Shown: piece after piece, positions 24,240-34,866 of the stretch | Numbering within the stretch: the stretch's first letter is position 1 | How the letters are laid out: every line of letters starts with the position of its first letter | From: Drosophila miranda | Taxonomy: Eukaryota > Arthropoda > Insecta > Diptera > Drosophilidae | DNA length: 64,000 bases | Direction: 5' to 3' | Assembly: GCF_003369915.1 (NCBI RefSeq) | Contig: NC_046676.1 | Span: 18,706,001 to 18,770,000 of the forward strand | Translations under genes and position numbers: made by a program | Notes under the pieces: generated by a model | The model's input: only the letters and a program-made list of their open reading frames with translations | The model's database searches: none | What the model was told of the DNA's origin: nothing

Positions 24240-24350
24240 TTTTTTTTTAAGTGAAGATGAAGGATAGGATGGATCTACAAGAAGATCTATTGGTTATTTA
24301 TTCCGCGGTTTAACTTAAGTTTTTGTCTTTTAAATAAAGGAGCGTAAGTG
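24240..24350 (+). repeat. Dispersed repeat, copy B (upstream of EMC7)
   Basis: Shares GGATCTACAAGAAGA with copy D (GATCCACAAGAAGA) and the end TTTAACTTAAGTTTTTGTC, TTTTAAATAAAGGAG, CGTAAGTGGGC with copies A and C. More diverged than those copies. Same orientation as EMC7, ending 338 bp before its ATG. Confidence 0.6.
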
Positions 24351-24587
24351 GGCCTCCTAGTGGTGGCAAAAAGTTTAGTTATGGTTGCTTTTTCGATTTA
24401 CCCCTGTTCTGCCTGTCAACTATCACCACTTATTACTAGTAGCGTAATAAATTTGGCTGAGGGAAAAGGAGCAAAAATAAATCCTTCAAGCAAGTATTTA
24501 AAAAAAATGTTATCATTAGATCAAACAGTTTAATAATTGTGGAAATATAGCCTATAACATGCTGCTAGTGGTAATCTAATGTAAGCC

Positions 24588-24622
24588 AAAACATCGATGA
24601 CATCAATGTTAACATCGATGTT
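24588..24622. promoter_or_regulatory. DRE-like paired ATCGAT sites in the EMC7 promoter
   Basis: Two ACATCGATG cores about 20 bp apart; the second is a perfect 12-bp palindrome AACATCGATGTT at 24611-24622. They lie 67-100 bp upstream of the EMC7 ATG. Similar to, but not identical with, the DREF site. Confidence 0.5.
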
Positions 24623-24688
24623 TCTCCAGCTCTAGCTGACAACCCTGCGACAAAGTTTTATGAGAAAAAAATATTAATTAAGTAGAAA

Positions 24689-25616
24689 ATGTGGTTTAAG
24701 TTGCTTATTATTGCAACGTTCGTTGCGTTGAGCAGCTGCGAAATCGTTATTGGCCAGGACGAGCTGGTGGATGAGGTCTCAGGGCTGTACACAATCGAAG
24801 GCCGAGTTTCTCCACCAGACACTATTCTGGGACCAGGGCAAGGTGCAGGCGGTGCCCTAAATAAAGATGAGAATAAATGGCAAGTGGATGTGACAATAAC
24901 CATCAATGATGGCGAGTACAAGGGTTTCGTGCGCGAAGATGGCCAGTTCATCATCAGCGGAGTGCCTTCCGGCAGCTATGTGCTGGACGTCCATCATCCT
25001 GACGTGTTCTACGAGCCTGTGAGTACTACTGTACCTGTAGACCTAATAGACATTTCATGCTGTAACGAGTCCAATACAATATCTTTTTAGGTTCGTGTGG
25101 AAATCAATCCCAAGGGAAAGTTCCGTGCGCGCAAGGTGAACTTTGTCCAGCCAGCGCAAATCATGCAGGTGGCCTACCCTCTGAGAATGAAGCCACTGAT
25201 GCCATTCAAGTATTTCCAGACACGAGAGCAGTGGAAGGTGGGCAGCGATAAAGGCCAGAGTTGAAGAGAACCATATATTTTATTTTATTCATATTTTCCT
25301 GCAGATAACCGACTTTATGTTCAGCCCCATGGTGCTGATGATGGTTCTTCCTTTGCTGCTCATGCTGGTGCTGCCCAAGATGATCAATGACCCCGAAACT
25401 AAGAAAGAGATTGACAACTTGCAGTTCCCCAAGGTAACTAAAATGCATTGTTCAAATTGATATTACTGATGCAATCCATTTGCTTTACAGATGACCAACG
25501 ATATGCCCGAGATCAGCGAGATGTTGACCTCATTTCTGACGGGTAAACAGCCCGAGCCCAAGGAGAAGAAGCCGCTTCCAGCCAGCAGGCAGACGAAGAA
25601 GCGTAAAGATCAATAA
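24689..25616 (+). CDS. EMC7: ER membrane protein complex subunit 7
   Basis: Subunit of the EMC insertase that places tail-anchored and polytopic proteins in the ER membrane. Exons 24689-25018, 25091-25237, 25305-25433 and 25491-25616; 243 residues, the usual length. A signal peptide (MWFKLLIIATFVALSSC) is followed by the lumenal beta-sandwich: YTIEGRVSPPD, GEYKGFVREDGQFIISGVPSGSYVLDV (in two blocks), and VRVEINPKGKFRARKVN. The membrane span MVLMMVLPLLLMLVLP is in exon 3. The cytosolic tail is basic and ends KKRKDQ. The stop at 25614 lies 108 bp from the stop of convergent Rrp42. I recall the fly orthologue as CG8397. Confidence 0.95.
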
Positions 25617-25724
25617 GTGTTCATGTTGAATTAAATATAAGTTTAAAGAGCCAGCCCGCACTCGAGTAATAGTCAATGTCAGTTCGAGCAAAATACAACA
25701 TATTCATACCAATTCAACGATTTT

Positions 25725-26839
25725 TTATTTAAGAAATCCAACCGTCTTGGGCCGCTTAGGTCCCACACGCTCCTCCTCCTGCTTCAGCACCTTTGCGAGT
25801 AGCGTGTTCAGTTGTTCGCCAATCGACAGACCGAGATTCAGGCAATTGCGCATGGTATCTCTGTGCATAGCGCCGCCGCCAGTCATGTGGGAGCCGGAAA
25901 GGAAAGCTGCCAGTATTTATTAGCAAGAGTTTCGTAAGATTGGGCTAGTCTGCATCTTACCTTCTCCATTCCGCATCGATACGGATATAACTATGCTGAC
26001 AGTGCTGCAAGCCTCCTCCTCCGCTGAGGGATCAACAAGGCAATAGTCGCCGATTTTGCACACAGTGACCAGCAGGGGAACCGTATCAATGGTTAGTCGT
26101 GTGCAGTCGTACGGATTGTCTGATATACTGAGATCCGTGACGCCGGCATCCAATAGGGAGGCAGTTACTCGCGGCAGTTTTGTGTTGTGCAACGCTGCCT
26201 TGGCGGCCAGGGAAACGGCGTCGTGAAGATTTCCACCGCACTCGAGTATCTACAAATAAAAGCTACATAAAACAAGGACATGGGGAACCAGCATTTACAT
26301 ACCAAGATGTCAATATAGAGCTTCCAGCACTGCTGACCCGGTATAAGGCACAATGTGCGATAGTCAAAGGCTAAAGGGGATTCGTAGGCATTTTCCAGAG
26401 CGAGCACCAGCTCCTGGGCCAGGTCTGAGCCGCCGCGACCCTCAAACTCTGGCGTGGCATTAGCAGAGCTGGAAAGATAACAGATGTATATTGCAGTCGG
26501 AGTATAGCACAGCTATAGCTGAACGTACCAATCCACAAAGAACTCGAGTTTACCGAACTCCGGAGTCAAGGGATCGGGCACATCGATTTCTGTCTTGATG
26601 CCCACGAGGATGTCCGTGTTGGCTAAGCGGAGACGAGCCGATCCACTCGCGTTGCTCACCAGCCCAGTCTCCAGCTCCATGGGCCGGTAATCCCGACGAG
26701 ACCGCCCATCGCAGCGAAAATCCTCCTGGCATAGGACCATTCACATTAATTACAGGACCCATTACTGCTGGCCGTAACCTACCTCTACGCCATGCAATAT
26801 AAACGTTTTCTCGGCTTCGCTAAGTGCAACGTACGCCAT
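25725..26839 (-). CDS. Rrp42: Exosome complex RNase PH-like subunit Rrp42
   Basis: Ring subunit of the RNA exosome (3'-5' RNA processing and decay, nucleus and cytoplasm); structural rather than catalytic in animals. Minus-strand exons 26839-26783, 26725-26529, 26468-26303, 26249-25961 and 25906-25725; 296 residues (human EXOSC7 is 291). Landmarks: LSEAEKTFILHGVEEDFRCD at the N-terminus, SGSARLRLANTDILVG, ATPEFEGRGG, LECGGNLHDAVSLAAKAAL, DNPYDCTRLTIDTVPLLVTV, and the end PKRPKTVGFLK. The TAA stop at 25727-25725 is embedded in an AATAAA string, so the polyadenylation signal may overlap the stop codon. It shares a 214-bp divergent promoter with Prosbeta1. I recall the fly orthologue as CG8395. 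Confidence 0.95.
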
Positions 26840-26903
26840 AATCAAAATCAAAAGTCCAAAATTATTTTAAAACTCAACCAAAACAAACATGTGCCACTGC
26901 TGC

Positions 26904-26911
26904 TATCGATA
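26904..26911. promoter_or_regulatory. DRE in the Rrp42-Prosbeta1 divergent promoter
   Basis: A perfect palindromic TATCGATA in the 214-bp gap between the two start codons. A single shared DREF site for two housekeeping genes is plausible; that it works for both is inference. Confidence 0.7.
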
Positions 26912-27053
26912 GCCGTAAGTAAATAGATATCGCGCGTGACTATCGCACATCTAGCACCACTTGTCAAAAACAAGCCAGTCATTTCGTGCCGCTTTTTTCT
27001 ACAAAAAGAATTGAATTGTAAATTGAATTGTAAGAACTAGATAAACAACAAAA

Positions 27054-27852
27054 ATGGTTTACGAGATGGACTTTACCGATACACCCGTCAGCACTGGCGT
27101 AAGTAGCAACCCGAGTTTAACCCAAGGCTCATAATAACTTAACGTTTCTTTGCACATTTGCAGACCACAATCATGGCCGTCGAATTCGACGGAGGAGTTG
27201 TGATTGGAGCTGATTCCCGTACCAGCTCCGGACCGTATGTGGCCAATCGTGTCACCGACAAGCTGACTCGCATCACAGACAAAATTTACTGCTGCCGTAG
27301 TGGCTCTGCCGCCGATACCCAGGCCATCGCAGATATTGTGGCCTACTCGCTGAACTATCACGAGAACCAGACCAGCAAGGATGCCCTGGTCTTTGAGGCT
27401 GCCTCAGAGTTCCGTAACTACTGCTACAACTATCGCGACTCCCTGCTGGCTGGAATCATTGTTGCTGGCTGGGATGAGCAGCGCGGTGGTCAGGTGTTCA
27501 GCATCCCATTGGGTGGCATGCTGACCCGCGAGCCCTGCACCATTGGCGGATCGGGATCCAGTTTCATTTACGGCTACGTCCGAGAGCATTTCCACGAGGG
27601 TATGAGCAAAGAGGAGTGTGTGAAATTTGTCAAGACAGGTAAGCAGCGTAGGACTTCCATACAAATTGGAATTAATCATATTTCACCCTCTTAGCGGTTC
27701 AACATGCCATCTATCACGATGGAAGCTCTGGCGGTGTGGTGCGCGTTGGCATCATCACCAAAGAGGGTGTGGAGCGTCGTCTGTTCTATAACACCGAATC
27801 GGGCGAGTCCGAGATATCGGGCACTGGCAGCAGTGCTATTCTCGCCCAATAG
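27054..27852 (+). CDS. Prosbeta1: 20S proteasome beta1 (caspase-like) subunit
   Basis: Catalytic beta subunit of the 20S core, cleaving after acidic residues. Exons 27054-27098, 27164-27638 and 27695-27852; 225 residues. Exon 1 codes for a 15-residue propeptide ending in Gly; exon 2 opens with the catalytic Thr16 ([19 protein letters not shown]), so autocleavage occurs exactly at the exon junction. [17 protein letters not shown] with the active-site Lys, and [10 protein letters not shown] are all present. The C-terminus is GEIS-like, ending AILAQ. AATAAA follows at 27920. I recall the fly orthologue as CG8392, formerly l(2)05070. Confidence 0.96.
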
Positions 27853-27919
27853 TCGAATAGAATGGATTGAAAATTAAAGTTAGATCTGCTTTGAGGGCGT
27901 TGAAAACGGTCGTCAGAAA

Positions 27920-27925
27920 AATAAA
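27920..27925 (+). terminator. Polyadenylation signal of Prosbeta1
   Basis: AATAAA 67 bp after the stop codon, followed by a T-rich downstream stretch. Confidence 0.7.
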
Positions 27926-28225
27926 ATTTGGTTTTTGTCATATATAGTTTTATTTGCGTTTTTGTTTTGGCTCTTGCGGCAGTACAAAAGTTAAGTCTCT
28001 GAGTGCTACATGGTAATATAATAAATAGTCGAAAAAAGCCTTAATCCTAATACATAGCGCACATGGCCCTGGTCTATGCTCACAACCCGAATACTATCCA
28101 TCCATCGACGCTTTGGAATAGCCACCAGGACACACAAAGAGTGGATCACTTTCGAAGCTATTTCACAGCGTCGATTATCACATCATAAATGCCCCATCCC
28201 CTATCCTAGACCAATCCCACGAGAT

Positions 28226-29778
28226 TCAAGAGTTCAGTTTGGCACCCTCTTCGGCGGCATCAAGTGTCGTCTCCATGGACTTGGAGGATGTACGTTTCTG
28301 CATGCGGAAACGGTAATAAATCTCCGGTGCCCAGGCCAGGACCACTACTAGCAGCAGCACAATCTGGGCGTACAGGCAGATGACATAAGAGTCGGCGTAG
28401 TCGCGTACCCATCCAAGCAGTTGTCCCACTGTTATGACAATCACGCCCTTTGACATCATGCTCAGCCCAAGGCCGCCGGCCAACTTATCCGAGCGACAGT
28501 GCGCCGATATGGTGAGATTGTTGTTGATCACCGTGGCAGACTTCATCATTCCCATCAGTATGGACATGGCAATTATGACGCCCAGGTCTTGACTCTCCGC
28601 CAGCACCAGACGTGCAAAGAGTAGTCCAGCAGTACCGAACAGGAACACCACTCGGTAGGGTATCCTCAGGTGATCCGTAAGGCAGGGCAGCAGCAGGCGA
28701 CATACGATATCAGCACCAGCCACCACGGACATGCAGAAGGCCACCGCTGTGCTATTCAGACCAGCTGTCTGGCCGAGAAAGTCGGGATAGATCATGGTAA
28801 AGTTGATGGTGGCCGTGTAGACCAGCGCCATGCCAACAATGATGCTCCAGAACACAGCGTCCTTAAGGAGTTCCAAGTCCATGGCTTGGACCAAGCGGTT
28901 ACCCATTCGTCGGCACAGGGACTCGCTCTTTGACTGGGCTTCATCCATCTTGCTTTGGGTCGCTACAACGACAATCTGCAAGGGGCTCGATTGTCCCTTC
29001 TCCCCATCCGTTTCGGCCAGAAGGCGAATGTGTCGGCGGTTATTGTGTTTGACGGGAGGATTCAGGGGTTTCAAAAACATGGCACCAAAGAGCTAGAACG
29101 AAGAGTATAACTGGATTTAATTTACGATTGGATTGAAATTGTCGTTAAAGACGTACCCCGGTCAGGGAAAGCGCAGACATAGCCAGGACTGCAAAACGAA
29201 AGCCGTGGTTATCCAGGAAATATCGTACAACGTGAGGTATGAGCACTTGTCCAACGCCAGCACCAGCCAGGGAGACGCCCACGGCACGGCCCCGCTTGTT
29301 GCTGAAGTAGGAATTGATGGCCATAAATGTGGAAGGCGAAATAAGTCCCAGGCCGAAGCCCACAAAGAAGCTGTAGCCGACGATAAAATGCCAACTCTCT
29401 GTGGCAAACGAGCACAACGCCAGGCCAAAGGAGACCAAAACGCATCCGGTGGCTGCCACATTGCGCGGCTTAAAGCTCTTGATAGCCGGCCCAACGAACA
29501 AGCCCGAGAAGTTCAAGGCCAAGCTGTTTAAATTCGTAATCAGCGCCGATGTAAAGGTGTCCTCATTCATCCGACGCAGCTCACCCACAAAAAGTTGCCC
29601 AAATACGGACAATATTGACTGATTCGTCATCTGTGAAGGCGAAGAACGAACAATGGATTAGTTTATTTTAAATTCTAAAACGCAGTTGACGATTGCTTAC
29701 ATTGATGACGGCCACAGCTGCCACCACAACCCATCCCCAGCCACCGTCTGGAACAACACGACTTGTCTGCACATCCAT
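28226..29778 (-). CDS. Monocarboxylate-transporter-like MFS protein (SLC16 family), second copy
   Basis: Twelve-span membrane transporter. Minus-strand exons 29778-29701, 29630-29157 and 29092-28226; 472 residues, the normal SLC16 length. Exon 1 carries the signature PDGGWGWVVVAAVAV at the first span. Exon 2 codes for the remaining N-terminal spans, including SNKRGRAVGVSLAGAGVGQV. Exon 3 starts LFGAMFLKPLNPPV and holds a short central loop and the C-terminal six spans, ending AEEGAKLNS. It has no large central loop, unlike the relative at 12584-14729. Substrate unknown. Stop is 374 bp from the Prosbeta1 stop, convergent. I recall the fly orthologue as CG8389. Confidence 0.9.
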
Positions 29779-30607
29779 CTCTGGCTAAATACTCTCCGAG
29801 TTGGCTAATATAATGGCTTTAGCAGCTGAAAATACGAAAACAGTGAAGATAAGCATATATGAAAAACGTTTGTCTTGTTTATGGCATTGATAGAGCGTTC
29901 AGATAAGCAGTCCATCTGATCTGAATCGGACTTACACGTCTATTCGCCTGAAGGTGAATGATTTGTGTGTTCATTGCTCATAAACTGCGTGGCCATTGCG
30001 TAAACAAAGCTCGGCGTATTAACAAATTAAATTAAATTGCTTAAATTAATCCCAAAGTAGCGACATTTTCAGTTTGGCATTAGTATGACCTAATTCGCAA
30101 GCCAACAAATATACTGATAGCCCTATGACATTAGAGTTTGCTAACTGACTACCTCCAAAAACAGAGACATGTAACACTTTTCAGATCCAATTTTGCTGTC
30201 ACATCATCATTTTGTCACAGATAGTCTCTTAATTCTTCGAGTGACGTGTTAGCTATGACCACTAATTTTGCGTTTCGTCTCTCTTTTCACAGCAAAGTTA
30301 GCAAAGTTAAGGCCATAAGACATCTACCTTATTTTAGATGTTTTGTTTATGTTCTTGGGCAATCAAATTCGTAACATAATTAGCTCGACATAACATGGAG
30401 CTGATTAGAACTAGTCAATTTATTATTATCACAAATAATCACACATATTTTTCTCTCGGTCACACGCCAGGCTTTTTTCCGATTTTTACATACGGTCTCA
30501 CTATATTCAACAATTCAGTGATAGTATCAATCAGCTGTGCCATTTTTTTTAGTTTAATAAAATACTTTGGACCACATTTTCGTTAATTATTGGCACTTAG
30601 AATCACA
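29779..30607. promoter_or_regulatory. Divergent region between the second transporter and the ZAD zinc-finger gene
   Basis: 829 bp, AT-rich, no coding frame. CGGTCACAC at 30460-30468 is a partial motif-1 match 140 bp before the zinc-finger ATG. AGCAAAGTTAGCAAAGTTA near 30292 is a short direct repeat. Nothing else recognised. Confidence 0.4.
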
Positions 30608-32537
30608 ATGCCGTGCTTCCTATGCACTCATCGTGTGGACGACGCCATTAGCAATATAAAGTTCGATTCCGTCGAAGCTGACTCGCTCGGATTAAGGCAA
30701 ATAGTTGAAAAACACTTTTGGTTGCGGGTAAACAAAAACAGAATGAGCCGTCTGTGGCTTGACTTAAATTTCTAATGAATTTTCCGCTGAATTGCAGTTT
30801 AATGATTCTGTCGATGGCTACGTGTGCGGATCATGCTGGGAACAATTGTTGCTGTTTCACAACTTCTATTTAACCGTGGAGAATGCCCACAAAGCCCTGA
30901 CCGAACTGGAAACAAAGCAGGCCGAGGAGAACGTCGCGGAGAATCAGACCACTCCAACAGCAGTAGTTGCAGCCGTTTATGGCGGTACTGTAAAGGATGA
31001 GAACGTGCAAAGCGTGGCAGCTGCCGTGAAGCGCAGGCGGGGTCGTCCCCGCAAGACCCGGGCTGCTTCAAGTGACGAAGAATTTCAGAACGTGCTGGAA
31101 CAGATCAATTTGAACGAGATTAAAATTGAGTACCCCGAGGCAGATCTAACCATAGCTGATGTGCTGGAGGATCAGGAGGAGCAAGACTTTGAGTCACACA
31201 GTGGCTGTGCCACGGAAGATGATGATATTGAGGAACCTAAACCGAAAATCACTCGAAAGGTTCGTGGAAGGGGCCGCGGCCGTGGCCGAGTTCGGCTAGC
31301 GGAGAAGCCAAAAAAAACCCTCGTCTATAATCTTCAGAAGTCGAGCGAGTTCAATGACTACATCAGGCAACACTACAAGATGCAGTGTCATGTGTGCAGT
31401 GCCCCCATGGAGGGTTTCTCGGAGATGCTTGTCCATGTGCGAGAGAAACACAATCAGCGTGGATACGCCGTCTGCTGTAACCGAAAGTTCAGAAAGCGCG
31501 GCGTACTGGTCGATCATCTGCGACGCCACGAGGATCCCGACCTCTTCAAGTGCAAAATCTGTGATCGCGTAATGGGCCAGAGGCGAAGCCTTGAACTCCA
31601 CATGCGAATGCACGACGTCAAGTCGCAGGGCCGTCTCTACCAATGCGATCATTGTTCTAAGAGCTTCTACAGCGCCGTCGTCTGCGAACGACACAAACTA
31701 ACGCACATTCCCAAGGAGCAGTGCCAGGTGAAATGCTCCAACTGCGAGAAGACGTGAGTCTCCCTGAGGAGAGTTTCCTTTCTTTTCATTTATCTTTTAT
31801 TACATTCTGCAGTTTCCCCACCAAATATACCATGCAGCAGCATTTTAAGCTCGTACACTTGAATTTATATGCAAAGATTTGCGACGTTTGCGGCAAGTCC
31901 ATACGTGGACGGGAGGCTCTCGCTCGCCACATGGAGGAGCACACGGGCGCTCCGCAGGCTACTATCGAGTGTCATCTGTGCGACTCCAAACTAACCACCA
32001 AATACGGCCTGGCGCGTCACATCAAAATGATGCACACTGTCGAGAACCTACAGCCGATGCAGTGCGAGCTGTGCCTCAAGATTTCACCCAGCCTCCAGGC
32101 CCATCAGCACCACATCAAGTACACCCACAACACGGCCCGCAATCACCAGTGTCCGATGTGTGAGAAGGCCTTCAAGCGACCAAACGAATTGCGGGTAAGC
32201 CAAGAGAACGTCTTTCTCTGTTTGATAGCCTTTGAACCTTCGCATCTTTTTTTAGGAGCATTTGACTACGCATACGGGCGAAGTTCTGTACACCTGTCCG
32301 CATTGCACACAGACCTTCAACTCGAATGCCAACATGCATGCCCACCGCAAGAAAGTGCATCGCAAGGAGTGGGAAGAGCACCGCCTCCAGCGCTTGGTGC
32401 GAGGCCGGAAAAAAGATTCGATCATTGCAGCGAGCGTGCGAAAGACCACCGAGGCCAGGGAGGACTTCAGTGTAGATCAGACCACTGCTGTCGAGGCTCC
32501 AGCCGCCAACAGTCTCAGAGTCTTAGAGGAATGTTAA
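30608..32537 (+). CDS. ZAD-type C2H2 zinc-finger protein
   Basis: Probable DNA-binding nuclear factor of the insect-expanded ZAD family. Exons 30608-30727, 30798-31753, 31813-32194 and 32256-32537; 579 residues. The N-terminal ZAD uses CFLC (3-6) and CGSC (50-53) as its zinc pairs, split by intron 1. An acidic linker follows with two AT-hook-like basic patches ([11 protein letters not shown] and [11 protein letters not shown]). About ten C2H2 fingers run from [11 protein letters not shown] to [22 protein letters not shown]; the second (YAVCCNRKF) has an irregular cysteine pair. Intron 2 falls in the linker of finger 5 and intron 3 within finger 9. AATAAA at 32564-32569. I recall the fly orthologue as CG8388; target unknown. 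Confidence 0.9.
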
Positions 32538-33943
32538 CAAAGTGACATAACACTTCGTGGCATAATAAAAGTGTACATTTAATTCAAAGAGCTGCTAAAA
32601 ACGTGTTGTAATATGTTTAATTGAAACCTCATACCCTGTAAAGGGGGGCTGGGCGATTGTTGGAGGACAGCCGGCTGTAACCGGTTTGCGGATTGCACCC
32701 TGATCATCTCGAACTGGTATAACGGACATCGATGCTGTCTTATCAGCGATTAAGGTCGAATCTGGTAGCGCGAGCACATATAGCACATGGTTCAGTCTGA
32801 ATGCTGGCGAGCAGTCCAGGCGCTTCAGCTTCAGACACTCGAACCAGTTTAAGTCGGTTTTTAAGTGGAACTGCCTCCTTATCAACGGATTGGCATTATC
32901 ATGCTCGGTTCAAAGGTACCATGAATCGGCGTGTCGTGTGTGTTTATGTCGTTTTTCTAGTCTCATGCAGAATCTGAAATCTGTGCCATAGAAAAATGAC
33001 AAAACAATAATTTCTTCTATATTGTTTTTGTATTCTTCTGGTAACCTCTTGTTTACCGATGGAATATTTTTCGATCCCCTTGATACTTTTCAAACAAATT
33101 CAAAAGTCCCCTAGATCTCTGATCTTTGAGAGGGTGTTTCCCTCACAAAACGTCTTTTTGTGAATCCCTTTGAGCCACTCAAAATGTTTCCCAGCTATAG
33201 ATCTGTACACTAATATTACTAATAGTAATATTAATAGAAAGGGAAGGATCTCCACTACGAACGAAAAAGTCCTTCTGTCATGTTCCGTGTTATTTTGCAA
33301 TAGAACCAAACGAACAAAGAAAGGAAGGAAGAATTTTTGCAATCAGATTTGGACTTACTTGGAAATTATAGACGTATTTTCATTTGCATAAAGTAACCGA
33401 GAGCAGACACTATTTACTTTTCCAAATCTTGTTTGTTTTAATTCCACACTATCACCTCTTAGAGTTCTTTTAGCTTTGATGATGCTTATCTCACGAGCAA
33501 ATATTGTTTGAGTCTAGTGCCTGTCCCATATGCCTTTTTATAATGTTGCCGAATGAGAGCCGAGTCTGAAATAGAATACGAGGTACAATAAATAGAGTCA
33601 AATTGAATTTCGCAAGACATTTTGGCGCCAAAGTACCGATTAGTATCGATTGCTGTGATCACCAGGCAGCCCTGGAATCATTAATATAAATATATCCATT
33701 CAAAACCAAATTAAAACAATTTATAAGATAATTATTATTATTTATCATTACATGCAGATATTTTAAAATTACTTTTGTATTTAATTTCTTTTAAGAGGTT
33801 ATGTGTGTAATTGCTGACAACTCTACACCGCACAGCTGAGTGCAGTTGTCTCTTTCGCTCACACAAACGTGAACGTGTCAACGAAGGTGTTTTCCTTCGG
33901 ATTTGCTGTTATTTCTGTGCGTCCTGAACAAACATTGGCCAGA
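32538..33943. other. ZAD gene 3' end and Ufc1 upstream region
   Basis: 1.4 kb, mainly AT-rich, with no convincing gene. Polyadenylation signal AATAAA at 32564-32569 for the zinc-finger gene. A palindromic E2F site at 33621-33632 and a TATCGATT near 33643 lie about 300 bp before the Ufc1 ATG. A moderately GC-rich block at 32640-32880 has an open minus frame but no recognisable protein. Confidence 0.45.
33621..33632. promoter_or_regulatory. Perfect palindromic E2F-type site
   Basis: TTTGGCGCCAAA is palindromic, so E2F/DP could read it from either strand. It is followed within about 15 bp by a DRE-like TATCGATT; E2F plus DRE is a pairing known from replication-gene promoters in flies. Nearest downstream gene: Ufc1. 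Confidence 0.45.
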
Positions 33944-34576
33944 ATGGTGGATGATAGCACTAGGAAAACACTGAGTAACATTCCACTGTTACAGATAAGG
34001 GCTGGGCCACGTGAGAAAGACGTTTGGGTGCAGAGGCTGAAAGAGGAATATCAGGCGCTGATTAAGGTGAGTGGCGAAACCACACCACACCTATGCATGT
34101 ACAAAAAGATTCAACTGTGGCGCCTCTTGCAGTATGTGGAGAACAATAAGCAGTCGGGCAGCGACTGGTTCCGGCTGGAGTCCAACAAGGAGGGCACCAA
34201 ATGGTTTGGAAAATGCTGGTACATGCACAACCTCCTAAAGTACGAATTCGATGTGGAGTTTGACATTCCAGTGACATACCCAACGACGGCACCCGAAATC
34301 GCACTGCCCGAGTTGGATGGCAAGACGGCAAAGATGTATCGCGGCGGCAAAATTTGTCTAACAGATCACTTCAAGCCCCTGTGGGCACGCAATGTTCCCA
34401 AATTTGGAATTGCCCATGCCATGGCTTTGGGAGTGAGTTGAATCCAATGATATATCAAGTCAAGCAAACGTGTGGGCTCTAATCAGTAACAACTTCTTTT
34501 TTAGCTGGCTCCCTGGTTGGCTGTGGAGGTTCCAGACTTGATCGAAAAGGGCATCATCACATACAAGGAGAAATAG
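33944..34576 (+). CDS. Ufc1: UFM1-conjugating enzyme (E2)
   Basis: Carries activated UFM1 from the E1 (Uba5) to the ER-bound E3 Ufl1. Exons 33944-34066, 34133-34432 and 34505-34576; 164 residues (human UFC1 is 167). Catalytic Cys116 lies in [14 protein letters not shown], the same number as in human UFC1. The N-terminal helix ([20 protein letters not shown]) and the [18 protein letters not shown] loop are hallmarks of this E2. The ATG at 33944 gives the family N-terminus; an upstream open extension is not supported. The stop lies 290 bp from the stop of the convergent TMEM131 homologue. I recall the fly orthologue as CG8386. Confidence 0.96.
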
Positions 34577-34703
34577 TTAAAGTTTTGTTTCGTTACGAGA
34601 AACGTAAGAGCAAGAAAATGAACAAATGCAATTCAATATGAAAGTCATTTTATCTTTGCGTTTATTTAGTCAAAAGTCAAATTGGAAAAGATCATGCTTC
34701 GTC

Positions 34704-34759
34704 TTAGTCCTCGTCTCGTTCCACATCGTTCTCGTCCATTCCATCGTCTATCGCGTAGC
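34704..34759 (-). other. Candidate short alternative 3' exon of the TMEM131 homologue
   Basis: The minus strand shows a good acceptor (CACACACTTAG) and then an acidic frame, GYAIDDGMDENDVERDED, ending at a TAA. It lies 108 bp downstream of the main stop of the 34867-40216 gene. A matching donor is not clear. It also overlaps the 3' flank of Ufc1 on the other strand. Confidence 0.25.
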
Positions 34760-34866
34760 CTAAGTGTGTGTTTATGTGGTAAGAATTTCATTTGGTTGAT
34801 TTCATTTCAGTTATTTGATCTGTGAGCTTGTTCCTCGTACTCCTCCTCCTCTTTGGATATAACCCT

